This document shows, piece after piece, positions 4,422-10,431 of a DNA stretch of 10,431 nt. Location of the stretch: assembly GCA_001797695.1 (NCBI GenBank), contig MGQD01000021.1, forward strand, positions 1 to 10,431. Direction: 5' to 3'. The translations under genes were made by a program, and so were the position numbers. The stretch comes from Deltaproteobacteria bacterium RBG_13_49_15. GTDB taxonomy: Bacteria > Desulfobacterota > Desulfobacteria > Desulfobacterales > UBA2156. Position 1 is the first letter of the stretch. Every line of letters begins with the position of its first letter. The notes under the pieces are model-generated. The model made no database searches, was not told the origin of the DNA, and saw only the letters and a list, made by a program, of their open reading frames with translations.

Positions 4422-6857
4422 ATGGAGATCGGAAGACTAGAAAAATCACTCGAAGTCAGCATCGAGAGCGAGATGAAGAAATCGTATCTCGATTATGCCA
4501 TGAGCGTTATTATCGGCCGGGCATTGCCGGACGTCCGGGACGGATTGAAACCGGTTCACCGCCGTGTTCTGTTTGCCATGCACGAACTGAAAAACGACTG
4601 GAATAAACCGTATAAAAAGTCAGCCAGAATCGTGGGGGATGTGATCGGCAAATACCATCCGCATGGTGATGTCGCCGTCTATGATACCATCGTCCGTATG
4701 GCTCAGGATTTTTCCATGAGGTATCCGGTAATCGATGGCCAGGGAAACTTTGGGTCCATCGACGGCGATCCTCCCGCCGCCATGCGGTATACGGAGATCC
4801 GGATGATGCCGCTGGCGCACCAAATGCTGGCGGATCTTGAAAAAGAGACGGTCGATTTTGTTCCAAACTATGATGAATCCCTGACCGAACCGACTGTTCT
4901 CCCTTCGATTATTCCTTCCCTTTTAATTAACGGATCCTCCGGAATTGCAGTGGGAATGGCCACGAACATTCCTCCGCACAACTTAAGCGAAGTAATCGAC
5001 GCCCTGGGCGCACTGATCGAAAATCCCGACCTTTCCATTGAAGAGTTGATGCAATATGTTCCAGGGCCTGACTTTCCCACCGCCGGTATCATTTATGGGA
5101 CGCAAGGAATCCGGGAAGCCTATCGGACAGGGAAGGGGATCATCCGGATGAGGGCCAGGGCCGTCGTGGAGAAAGACAAAAGGACGCAAAGCGAAACCAT
5201 TGTCATCACGGAGCTCCCGTATCAGGTGAATAAATCGAAACTGATCGAGAAGATCGCCCAGATGATGAAGGACAAACAACTGGAAGGGATCCGGTATGTC
5301 AGGGATGAATCGGACCGCGAAGGGATGAGGATCGCGCTTGGTCTCAAGAAGGAACAGGTGGCCGACGTCATCGTCAATCAGATTTACAAGCAGACTCCCA
5401 TGGAGTCCAGCTTCGGGATCATATTCCTTGCCATTGTCAATAACCAGCCTGAGCTTTTAACTCTGAAAGGGCTTTTGTCGCATTTTATTTTTCACCGAAA
5501 GAAAATCATCATCCGGAAAACCCAGTATGATTTGAATAGAGCCGAGGAAAAAGCTCATATTCTGGAAGGATTGAAAACCGCACTGGATCATTTGGATGAG
5601 GTGGTGGCGTTGATCCGGAAATCCAAAACTCCGAAAGAGGCGAAGGACGCATTGATGCAGGAGTTCCCTCTTTCAGCCGCTCAGGCACAGGCAATACTCG
5701 ATATGCGCCTGCAACGGCTGACCGGCCTTGAACGGGAAAAAATTATCGAAGACTACCGGAATACGATTCGGGATATCGCACGATATCGGGAGATATTGGG
5801 CAGCGATCACCTAGTGATGGAAATCATCAGGGAAGAGCTTCTGAAGGTGAAGGAGGAATTCGGAGATGCCCGTCGAACCGAAATCATCGAGGAGACCAGG
5901 GAGATCTCCATTGAGGATATGATCGTTGAAGAAGACATGGTGGTGACGATCAGCAGCAGCGGATATATCAAGCGGAATCCGATCACCCTATATCAAAGCC
6001 AGCAGAGGGGAGGAAAAGGGAAAACCGCCATGGGAATAAAGGAGGAAGACTTCGTCTCCTCAATGTTTGTGGCTTCAACACACCATAGTTTTCTTTTTTT
6101 TACCAATCTCGGAAAAGTGTACTGGCTGAAAGTGTATGAAATTCCCCAGGCCGGCAGGGCAAGCAGAGGGAAAGCCATCGTGAATCTTTTGAATATGGAA
6201 AAAGAAGAAAAATTGAGCACGGTTCTTTCCGTCGCATCATTTGAACCCGGTTACCATGTGCTGATGGCCACAAAACATGGCACCGTTAAAAAATCGGACC
6301 TCATGGCATTCAGCAGGCCGCGTTCAGGGGGGATCATCGCCATTACCCTTGAAGAGGGAGACGAGCTGATCGCCGTACGGATTACAGACGGAACGTATAA
6401 TGTCTTTTTGGGTTCGGCCACAGGGAAATCGATCCGGTTTCATGAATCGGATGTCCGACCGACCGGCCGCACTTCCATGGGTGTCAGGGGGATGATGCTT
6501 GAGTCCGGAGACCACCTCGTAAGCATGGAAGCTCTAAGCCATGGCCAGACCCTGTTTACCGCTACGGAAAACGGATATGGAAAAAGAACATCCATCGATG
6601 AATATCCGCTTCAAAATCGAGGAGGGAAAGGGGTCATCACCATTAAAACCACTGAACGGAACGGAAAGGTCATCACCATCCTTTTGGTGGAAGACAACGA
6701 CGAAGTCATGCTGATCACCAATGCAGGGAAGCTGATCCGCATCCCCATCAGCGGCGTTTCGGTCATCAGCCGGAATACTCAGGGCGTGAAATTGATGGGC
6801 ATGGATCCGGATGAGCGATTAACCGGGACCGTGCGGGTCCCCAGAGCGATGGAATAA
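4422..6857 (+). CDS. gyrA: DNA gyrase subunit A
   Basis: GyrA of the A2B2 type IIA topoisomerase that introduces negative supercoils using ATP hydrolysed by GyrB. From ATG 4422 it is 811 residues (813 from ATG 4416). The winged-helix/breakage-reunion domain fills roughly 1-500, with the catalytic tyrosine at Tyr123 (AAMRYTE; E. coli Tyr122). The quinolone-determining region reads HPHGDVAVYD, with Val84 at the E. coli Ser83 position and Asp88 at Asp87. A coiled-coil/tower segment follows, then the C-terminal beta-pinwheel with the GyrA box QQRGGKG at 527-533, which marks gyrase as opposed to topoisomerase IV. A second box-like QNRGGKG is at 731-737. The protein ends soon after the last blade without a long acidic tail. 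No gyrB is nearby. It heads a tight gene cluster, with gpsA beginning 9 nt after its stop. Confidence 0.97.
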   Translation: MEIGRLEKSLEVSIESEMKKSYLDYAMSVIIGRALPDVRDGLKPVHRRVLFAMHELKNDWNKPYKKSARIVGDVIGKYHPHGDVAVYDTIVRMAQDFSMRYPVIDGQGNFGSIDGDPPAAMRYTEIRMMPLAHQMLADLEKETVDFVPNYDESLTEPTVLPSIIPSLLINGSSGIAVGMATNIPPHNLSEVIDALGALIENPDLSIEELMQYVPGPDFPTAGIIYGTQGIREAYRTGKGIIRMRARAVVEKDKRTQSETIVITELPYQVNKSKLIEKIAQMMKDKQLEGIRYVRDESDREGMRIALGLKKEQVADVIVNQIYKQTPMESSFGIIFLAIVNNQPELLTLKGLLSHFIFHRKKIIIRKTQYDLNRAEEKAHILEGLKTALDHLDEVVALIRKSKTPKEAKDALMQEFPLSAAQAQAILDMRLQRLTGLEREKIIEDYRNTIRDIARYREILGSDHLVMEIIREELLKVKEEFGDARRTEIIEETREISIEDMIVEEDMVVTISSSGYIKRNPITLYQSQQRGGKGKTAMGIKEEDFVSSMFVASTHHSFLFFTNLGKVYWLKVYEIPQAGRASRGKAIVNLLNMEKEEKLSTVLSVASFEPGYHVLMATKHGTVKKSDLMAFSRPRSGGIIAITLEEGDELIAVRITDGTYNVFLGSATGKSIRFHESDVRPTGRTSMGVRGMMLESGDHLVSMEALSHGQTLFTATENGYGKRTSIDEYPLQNRGGKGVITIKTTERNGKVITILLVEDNDEVMLITNAGKLIRIPISGVSVISRNTQGVKLMGMDPDERLTGTVRVPRAME

Positions 6858-6866
6858 AAGTCGAAC

Positions 6867-7895
6867 ATGCACCTGCCGATATCGGAAATCGACGTGGGGG
6901 TGATAGGAGGCGGGAGCTGGGGAACCGCCATCGCCCATCTTCTGGGTTTGAAAGGGTTCCGGCCGGACTGGTGGATATACGAGCCGGAAATCCGGGAACA
7001 GGTGGAAGAGTTTGGGGAAAACAAGGTATTTCTTCCAAATGTTCTTATTTCAAAAAACGCAGTCCCGACAAACGACATCGGCCGTGCGGCTTCGGGCAAG
7101 AGCATCATCGTTGTGGTCGTCCCATCCCATTATCTTAGGGAGGTGGTCTGCCGGATGAAGGGGCATGTCGGTGAAAATACCATCCTGGTTTCGGCATCCA
7201 AGGGGATCGAAAATGCCACTTATCGGACCATGTCGGCCGTATTGAAAGAAGTGATGCACCCCTTTCCGGAAAACCGGATCGCCGTTCTTTCCGGACCGAG
7301 TTTTGCAGCAGAGGTCGCCAGGCAGGTTCCCACGGTGATTACTGTGGCTTCAAGCGATCAGCAAGCCGCTTTTTATGCACAGCATGTTCTGGCCACCCCA
7401 TTTTTCAGGGTTTATACCTCAGACGACGTTATCGGGGTCGAACTGGGCGGGGCCGTGAAAAACATCATCGCCATTGCGAGTGGAATCATCGACGGACTAG
7501 GCCTGGGACTCAATACGCGGGCGGCCTTGATCACGCGAGGGCTTGTTGAGATTCGGCGTCTTGGCTTGAAACTGGGAGCGAAATCCGAAACCTTTACAGG
7601 CCTTGCCGGCGTCGGCGATCTTGTCCTCACATGCACCGGCGAACTGAGTCGAAATCACGCGGTGGGGAAAAAGATCGGGGAAGGGATGATGCTTGAGGAG
7701 ATCCTTTCCGGCATGCGGATGGTCGCCGAGGGAGTCCAAACAGCCAGATCCGTCTATAATCTGTCTCGAAAATTGAATGTCGAGATGCCGATCTGCCATC
7801 ATGTGTACCGCATTCTATATGAGAAGTTATCCCCCAAGGAAGCCCTGTATCGGCTGATGACAAGGGAACTCAAGCATGAGAAGGATGAGACCTGA
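6867..7895 (+). CDS. gpsA: NAD(P)-dependent glycerol-3-phosphate dehydrogenase
   Basis: GpsA reduces dihydroxyacetone phosphate to sn-glycerol 3-phosphate in the cytosol, the backbone for phospholipids. It has 342 residues, usual for the family (about 330-345). The N-terminal Rossmann fold has VGVIGGGSWGTAIA (10-23), then VVVVPSH (82-88) and SASKGIE (109-115). The LSGPSFAAEVA loop (141-151) and GGAVKN (194-199) with catalytic Lys198 follow. The C-terminal helical substrate domain holds NTRAALITRGL (216-226) and GLAGVGDLVLTCTG (245-258) then SRN (261-263). The N-terminus is about nine residues longer than the commonest form, and a GTG at Val10 (6894) is an alternative but less likely start; no strong ribosome site precedes ATG 6867, consistent with coupling to gyrA 9 nt upstream. 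Its 3' end overlaps radC by 20 nt. Confidence 0.96.
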   Translation: MHLPISEIDVGVIGGGSWGTAIAHLLGLKGFRPDWWIYEPEIREQVEEFGENKVFLPNVLISKNAVPTNDIGRAASGKSIIVVVVPSHYLREVVCRMKGHVGENTILVSASKGIENATYRTMSAVLKEVMHPFPENRIAVLSGPSFAAEVARQVPTVITVASSDQQAAFYAQHVLATPFFRVYTSDDVIGVELGGAVKNIIAIASGIIDGLGLGLNTRAALITRGLVEIRRLGLKLGAKSETFTGLAGVGDLVLTCTGELSRNHAVGKKIGEGMMLEEILSGMRMVAEGVQTARSVYNLSRKLNVEMPICHHVYRILYEKLSPKEALYRLMTRELKHEKDET

Positions 7896-8625
7896 GCAGA
7901 GTCCGATTCCGGCTCCGCCGGACCATAAAGGGGCGGGGCACCGCCGAAGGCTTCGGGAGAAATTTCTCGATTCCGGACTTTCCGGTTTCCATGATTATGA
8001 AGTCATCGAACTTCTGTTAACGCTGGCGACGCCCCAAAAGGATTGCAAGGAAGAGGCCAAAGCTGCTTTACAACGCTTCAAGACCTTTCATGGGGTCATG
8101 GAAGCCTCCATAAGAGAGCTATGCGAGATTCCCGGCATCGGATCGAAAAATGTATTCGGGATTAAATTCGTCAAGGCGGTCGCCGATCGCTATCTCGAAA
8201 AAGCGATAATAAAAAAGGACCCGATTCATCATTCGAAGGCTCTTTTTGAATACCTGTATCACACCATGAGGGATAAAGGACGTGAATCATTCAAAGCCCT
8301 TTTTTTGGATTCGAAAAACCACGTGATCGCCATTGAAACCCTTTTTGAAGGGACCCTGACGCAAAGCCCGGTCTATCCGAGAGAGGTAGTTGCCAGCGCT
8401 TTGAACCATCATGCGGCCGCCCTCATCTTCGCCCATAATCATCCTTCAGGGGATCCAACCCCTTCAACAGAAGATATGTCCATCACCCGCCAGCTTCTTT
8501 TTGCTTGCAAAGTCATGGGGATCATTGTTCATGAGCACCTCATTATCGGAGACAATCGGTACTTCAGCTTCGCCGATGAAGGGCATATTGCGCAAATGAA
8601 CCGGGATTATGAAGAGTTCAAATAG
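7876..8625 (+). CDS. radC: RadC family JAMM/MPN+ domain protein
   Basis: A 249-residue member of the RadC (DUF2466) family. An N-terminal UPF0758-type region contains a helix-hairpin-helix-like EIPGIGSKN (84-92). The C-terminal JAB1/MPN domain carries the zinc signature HNHPSGDPTPSTED (187-200), with His187, His189 and Asp200 as expected metal or active-site residues, and continues VHEHLIIGD (218-226). The historic link to DNA repair in E. coli was withdrawn, so the role is unsettled; the fold suggests a metal-dependent isopeptidase or nuclease-like activity. ATG 7876 follows AAGGGA with spacing 8; ATG 7885 is an alternative. The gene overlaps gpsA by 20 nt, pointing to translational coupling. 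This is a typical full-length chromosomal RadC, not the short anti-restriction-island form. Confidence 0.93.
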   Translation: MRRMRPEQSPIPAPPDHKGAGHRRRLREKFLDSGLSGFHDYEVIELLLTLATPQKDCKEEAKAALQRFKTFHGVMEASIRELCEIPGIGSKNVFGIKFVKAVADRYLEKAIIKKDPIHHSKALFEYLYHTMRDKGRESFKALFLDSKNHVIAIETLFEGTLTQSPVYPREVVASALNHHAAALIFAHNHPSGDPTPSTEDMSITRQLLFACKVMGIIVHEHLIIGDNRYFSFADEGHIAQMNRDYEEFK

Positions 8626-8658
8626 AGACGATAACGGGCGTTTTGAAGGGTTGATGAA

Positions 8659-8958
8659 ATGACCGAAGGGAAAAAGACTCATCCATATTGCTTCGGAAAG
8701 TTGGAGTGCGTCTTTCCCATGGGAAAGGATGACATGAGATCATCGCCGGAATCCTGTTTTTATTGTATTTTTAAAACAGAATGCCTGAGATCGGCCATGA
8801 GGGACGCCGATGGCTTGAAAGTGCGCGAGGAATCAGTGGACAGGGCCTACGAATCACGGATGATCGGCTTTTTCGAGAGATGGTCCAGAAAAAAGGATCT
8901 CCGTCGCCGGATGAAAAAACAGGGAGACAACGAAAAGATTGGAAGGGAGGATCCATGA
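8659..8958 (+). CDS. Small Cys-rich protein overlapping pgk, unknown function
   Basis: A 99-codon frame (about 98-99 residues) of unknown function. The N-terminal half carries five cysteines: Cys11, Cys17, Cys33, Cys36 and Cys42, in PYCFGKLECVFPMG and SPESCFYCIFKTECLRSAM. The C33-x2-C36-x5-C42 cluster with an upstream Cys pair suggests a zinc or small Fe-S site. The C-terminal half is helical and strongly basic (ERWSRKKDLRRRMKKQ, about 73-88), suitable for RNA, DNA or ribosome contact. I recall similar short proteins in Desulfobacterota but no name. ATG 8659 has AAGGG about 8 nt upstream. It begins 33 nt after radC, and its TGA overlaps the pgk ATG as ATGA, so both are probably co-translated. 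Codon use resembles the neighbours, supporting a real gene. Confidence 0.75.
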   Translation: MTEGKKTHPYCFGKLECVFPMGKDDMRSSPESCFYCIFKTECLRSAMRDADGLKVREESVDRAYESRMIGFFERWSRKKDLRRRMKKQGDNEKIGREDP

Positions 8959-10136
8959 AATATCTAAACGAAATCGACATTGCCGGCAAAAGGGTTCTGG
9001 TTCGAGTGGATTTTAATGTTCCTTTGGATGAGAAGCAGCAGGTGAGGGATGATATGCGCATCAAGACGGCTTTACCGACATTAACATACATTCTGGCCAA
9101 AGGGGCCAAGCTCATCGTGGCTTCTCACCTTGGAAGACCCAAAGGGAAGACGGTTTCCTCCATGTCCCTACGTCCGGTAGCCGATCACCTGAGCCGGCTG
9201 ATCGGGAAAACTGTCCGTTTGGCGCCGGACTGTATCGGAACAGATGTTTTGGACCTCGTATCACGGATGCAATACAGCGATCTTATCCTGCTCGAGAACC
9301 TGCGGTTTCATCCTGAAGAGGAAAAAAATGAGGATGGTTTTGCAAAAGACCTCGCAGCGTTGTGCGATGTCTATGTGAATGATGCCTTCGGGGTTTCTCA
9401 CAGGGCCAACGCCTCAATCTCAGCGATCACCAAGTTTGCTCCTGTCTCGGCAGCCGGCTTTTTAATGCAAAAGGAGATTACGTATGTATCCCAGGCCCTT
9501 AACCATCCCCAGCGCCCTTTCGTGGCGATTGTCGGCGGAGCAAAGGTTTCCGGCAAACTGCCGGCCATCGAAAACATCCTGAAACGGGTGGATAAGCTGA
9601 TTGTCGGCGGCGCCATGGCCAACACCTTCTTGAAAAGCCTCGGATTGGATATGGGGCAATCGCTTGTCGAGGATGAGATGATCGGCGTTGCCGTGAGCGT
9701 CATGAAACAGGCGGCGGACAAGGGCGTTAAATTCTATATGCCTGTGGATGTGGTCGCCGCCGAGCGGGTGGATGCAGAGGCTTGCGTCAGAATGGTCCCC
9801 GTGCAGGAAATCCCTCCGAACTGGACAGCGCTCGACATCGGGCCGGCAACATTGTCTCTTTATTCCGAAGCGCTCTATGATGCCAAGACCGTCATCTGGA
9901 ATGGCCCTATGGGTATGTTTGAAATGAGTCCCTTCAGCCGGGGAACCATGGGAATGGTCCAAGCCGTAGCCTCATCTCATGCATTGACCATCGTGGGAGG
10001 AGGTGAAACCGGAGAAGCGGTTCAAAAGAGCGGGATTTCCGATCGAATCACCTATATTTCAACCGGTGGAGGGGCTTTTCTAAGTCTTCTGGAAGGAAAG
10101 GTCTTGCCGGGGGTTGCGGCACTCGAATCCACCTAA
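8955..10136 (+). CDS. pgk: Phosphoglycerate kinase
   Basis: Pgk transfers phosphate from 1,3-bisphosphoglycerate to ADP (reversible), a cytosolic step of glycolysis and gluconeogenesis. It has 393 residues, normal for bacteria. N-domain: RVLVRVDFNVP (13-23), ASHLGRPKG (56-64), ENLRFHPEEE (114-123) and DAFGVSHRANAS (143-154). C-domain: VGGAKVSGK (193-201), VGGAMANTFL (217-226), DIGPAT (294-299), WNGPMGMFE (315-323) and the nucleotide loop GGGETGEAV (348-356), followed by STGGGAFL (369-376). In the nucleotide loop, Glu351 stands where GGGD normally has Asp. The frame stays open back to 8781, but homology starts at MKYLNEIDIAGKRVLVR and GGGAGG-like GGGAGG at 8945-8950 lies just before ATG 8955, so the extension is not coding. 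It follows the Cys-rich gene with an ATGA overlap and is 30 nt before a membrane protein gene. Confidence 0.97.
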   Translation: MKYLNEIDIAGKRVLVRVDFNVPLDEKQQVRDDMRIKTALPTLTYILAKGAKLIVASHLGRPKGKTVSSMSLRPVADHLSRLIGKTVRLAPDCIGTDVLDLVSRMQYSDLILLENLRFHPEEEKNEDGFAKDLAALCDVYVNDAFGVSHRANASISAITKFAPVSAAGFLMQKEITYVSQALNHPQRPFVAIVGGAKVSGKLPAIENILKRVDKLIVGGAMANTFLKSLGLDMGQSLVEDEMIGVAVSVMKQAADKGVKFYMPVDVVAAERVDAEACVRMVPVQEIPPNWTALDIGPATLSLYSEALYDAKTVIWNGPMGMFEMSPFSRGTMGMVQAVASSHALTIVGGGETGEAVQKSGISDRITYISTGGGAFLSLLEGKVLPGVAALEST

Positions 10137-10166
10137 AGGGAAAGCGGCTTTTCCGTCGCATCACTC

Positions 10167-10431
10167 ATGCAAAAAAGATTCCTGGCGAAATACTATCCGG
10201 TTGTGATCATCGGTATCGCTGTTTTTCTTTTTCTTATCGGTTATTGCTTCGGGAGCGTTATTTGGGATGGGATGGTATCCTTTTATCATTTTCTAGGGGA
10301 CCGGGAAAAGATAAAGGAGGTCATATCCGACGCCGGGCCTCTGGCGCCGGCGGTTTTTATAATGATCCAATTTCTCCAGGTAGTCATAGCTCCTATTCCC
10401 GGTGAAGCGACCGGAATTATCGGCGGGTATC
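10167..10431 (+). CDS. TVP38/TMEM64 (DedA/SNARE-associated) family membrane protein, 3' truncated by window
   Basis: The first 88 codons of a membrane protein that runs off the window. A first helix spans about 11-31 (VVIIGIAVFLFLIGYCFG). An amphipathic linker (HFLGDREKIKEVISDAG, 41-57) follows, then a second hydrophobic stretch and the family signature APIPGEATGIIGGY (75-88), which matches the re-entrant loop motif of TVP38/DedA (PF09335) proteins. Members of the superfamily act in lipid scramblase or undecaprenyl-phosphate/phosphatidylethanolamine flipping, but this subgroup has no assigned substrate. ATG 10167 lies 30 nt after the pgk stop with only a poor ribosome site, so it is probably the last visible member of the gyrA-pgk cluster. 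The remaining half or more of the protein is outside the window. Confidence 0.8.
   Translation, partial: MQKRFLAKYYPVVIIGIAVFLFLIGYCFGSVIWDGMVSFYHFLGDREKIKEVISDAGPLAPAVFIMIQFLQVVIAPIPGEATGIIGGY

Noticed and set aside
4510..4866. 118-codon minus-strand open frame inside gyrA
   Set aside because: Antisense shadow of the conserved GyrA N-terminal domain, with no ribosome site or recognisable domain.
7876..8625. RadC as part of a mobile defence or anti-restriction island
   Set aside because: It overlaps gpsA in a housekeeping cluster and has the full-length chromosomal form, with no mobile-element genes nearby.
8781..8954. In-frame open extension upstream of pgk (58 extra codons)
   Set aside because: Pgk homology begins at the ATG at 8955, which has its own ribosome site; the extension overlaps the Cys-rich gene in another frame and has no family similarity.
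9462..9962. 166-codon minus-strand open frame inside pgk
   Set aside because: Lies fully within a highly conserved gene on the opposite strand; the peptide is rich in His/Arg/Gly as expected of an antisense shadow.
10138..10158. Possible terminator hairpin after pgk (GGAAAGC ... GCTTTTCC)
   Set aside because: The stem is short with a bulge and no T run follows; the next gene starts within 30 nt.

Overview
The window looks like chromosomal DNA of moderate GC from a strictly anaerobic bacterium, most plausibly a deltaproteobacterial lineage (Desulfobacterota). This lineage call is inference from the protein style (DUF3786 protein, small Cys-rich protein beside pgk, single-domain GDT1 protein, radical SAM protein with a CX4CX2C cluster motif) and not from a marker gene. 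I see no rRNA, tRNA, CRISPR array, phage module or recognisable defence system.

Region 1 (1-3271) is a low-density accessory stretch. It starts with a decayed IS4-type (DUF4372) transposase on the minus strand, carrying a large internal deletion and a frameshift. A radical SAM protein (433-1311) and a half-size GDT1/TMEM165 cation transporter (1413-1706) follow on the plus strand. A DUF3786 protein (1833-2465, minus) converges on them. Between the converging genes sits a compact palindromic element: a 28-bp inverted repeat with one mismatch around a 77-nt centre, a 15-bp tandem duplication, and a small GTCCCT/AGGGAC hairpin. The GDT1 stop touches its left edge and the DUF3786 stop lies inside its right arm. 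From 2594 to 2934 there is a promoter-like TTGACA, a good ribosome binding site, and what reads as a small membrane protein split over three frames. Positions 2935-3271 hold no gene but carry three stem-loops, one resembling an IS200/IS605 end.

Region 2 (3272-10431) is a gene-dense, all-plus-strand housekeeping block: an AI-2E-family transporter, then gyrA - gpsA - radC - Cys-rich 98-aa protein - pgk - TVP38/DedA-like membrane protein (cut by the window end). Spacings from gyrA on are 9, -20, 33, -4 and 30 nt, so these six are probably one operon. They cover DNA topology (GyrA), phospholipid precursor supply (GpsA), a JAMM-fold protein of uncertain role (RadC) and the ATP-forming step of lower glycolysis (Pgk).

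No complete novel system is evident. The points most worth a second look are the palindromic element between convergent stops, the frame-split small membrane protein, the conserved-looking Cys-rich protein overlapping pgk, the valine at the quinolone-determining position of GyrA, and the Asp-to-Glu change in the nucleotide-binding loop of Pgk.
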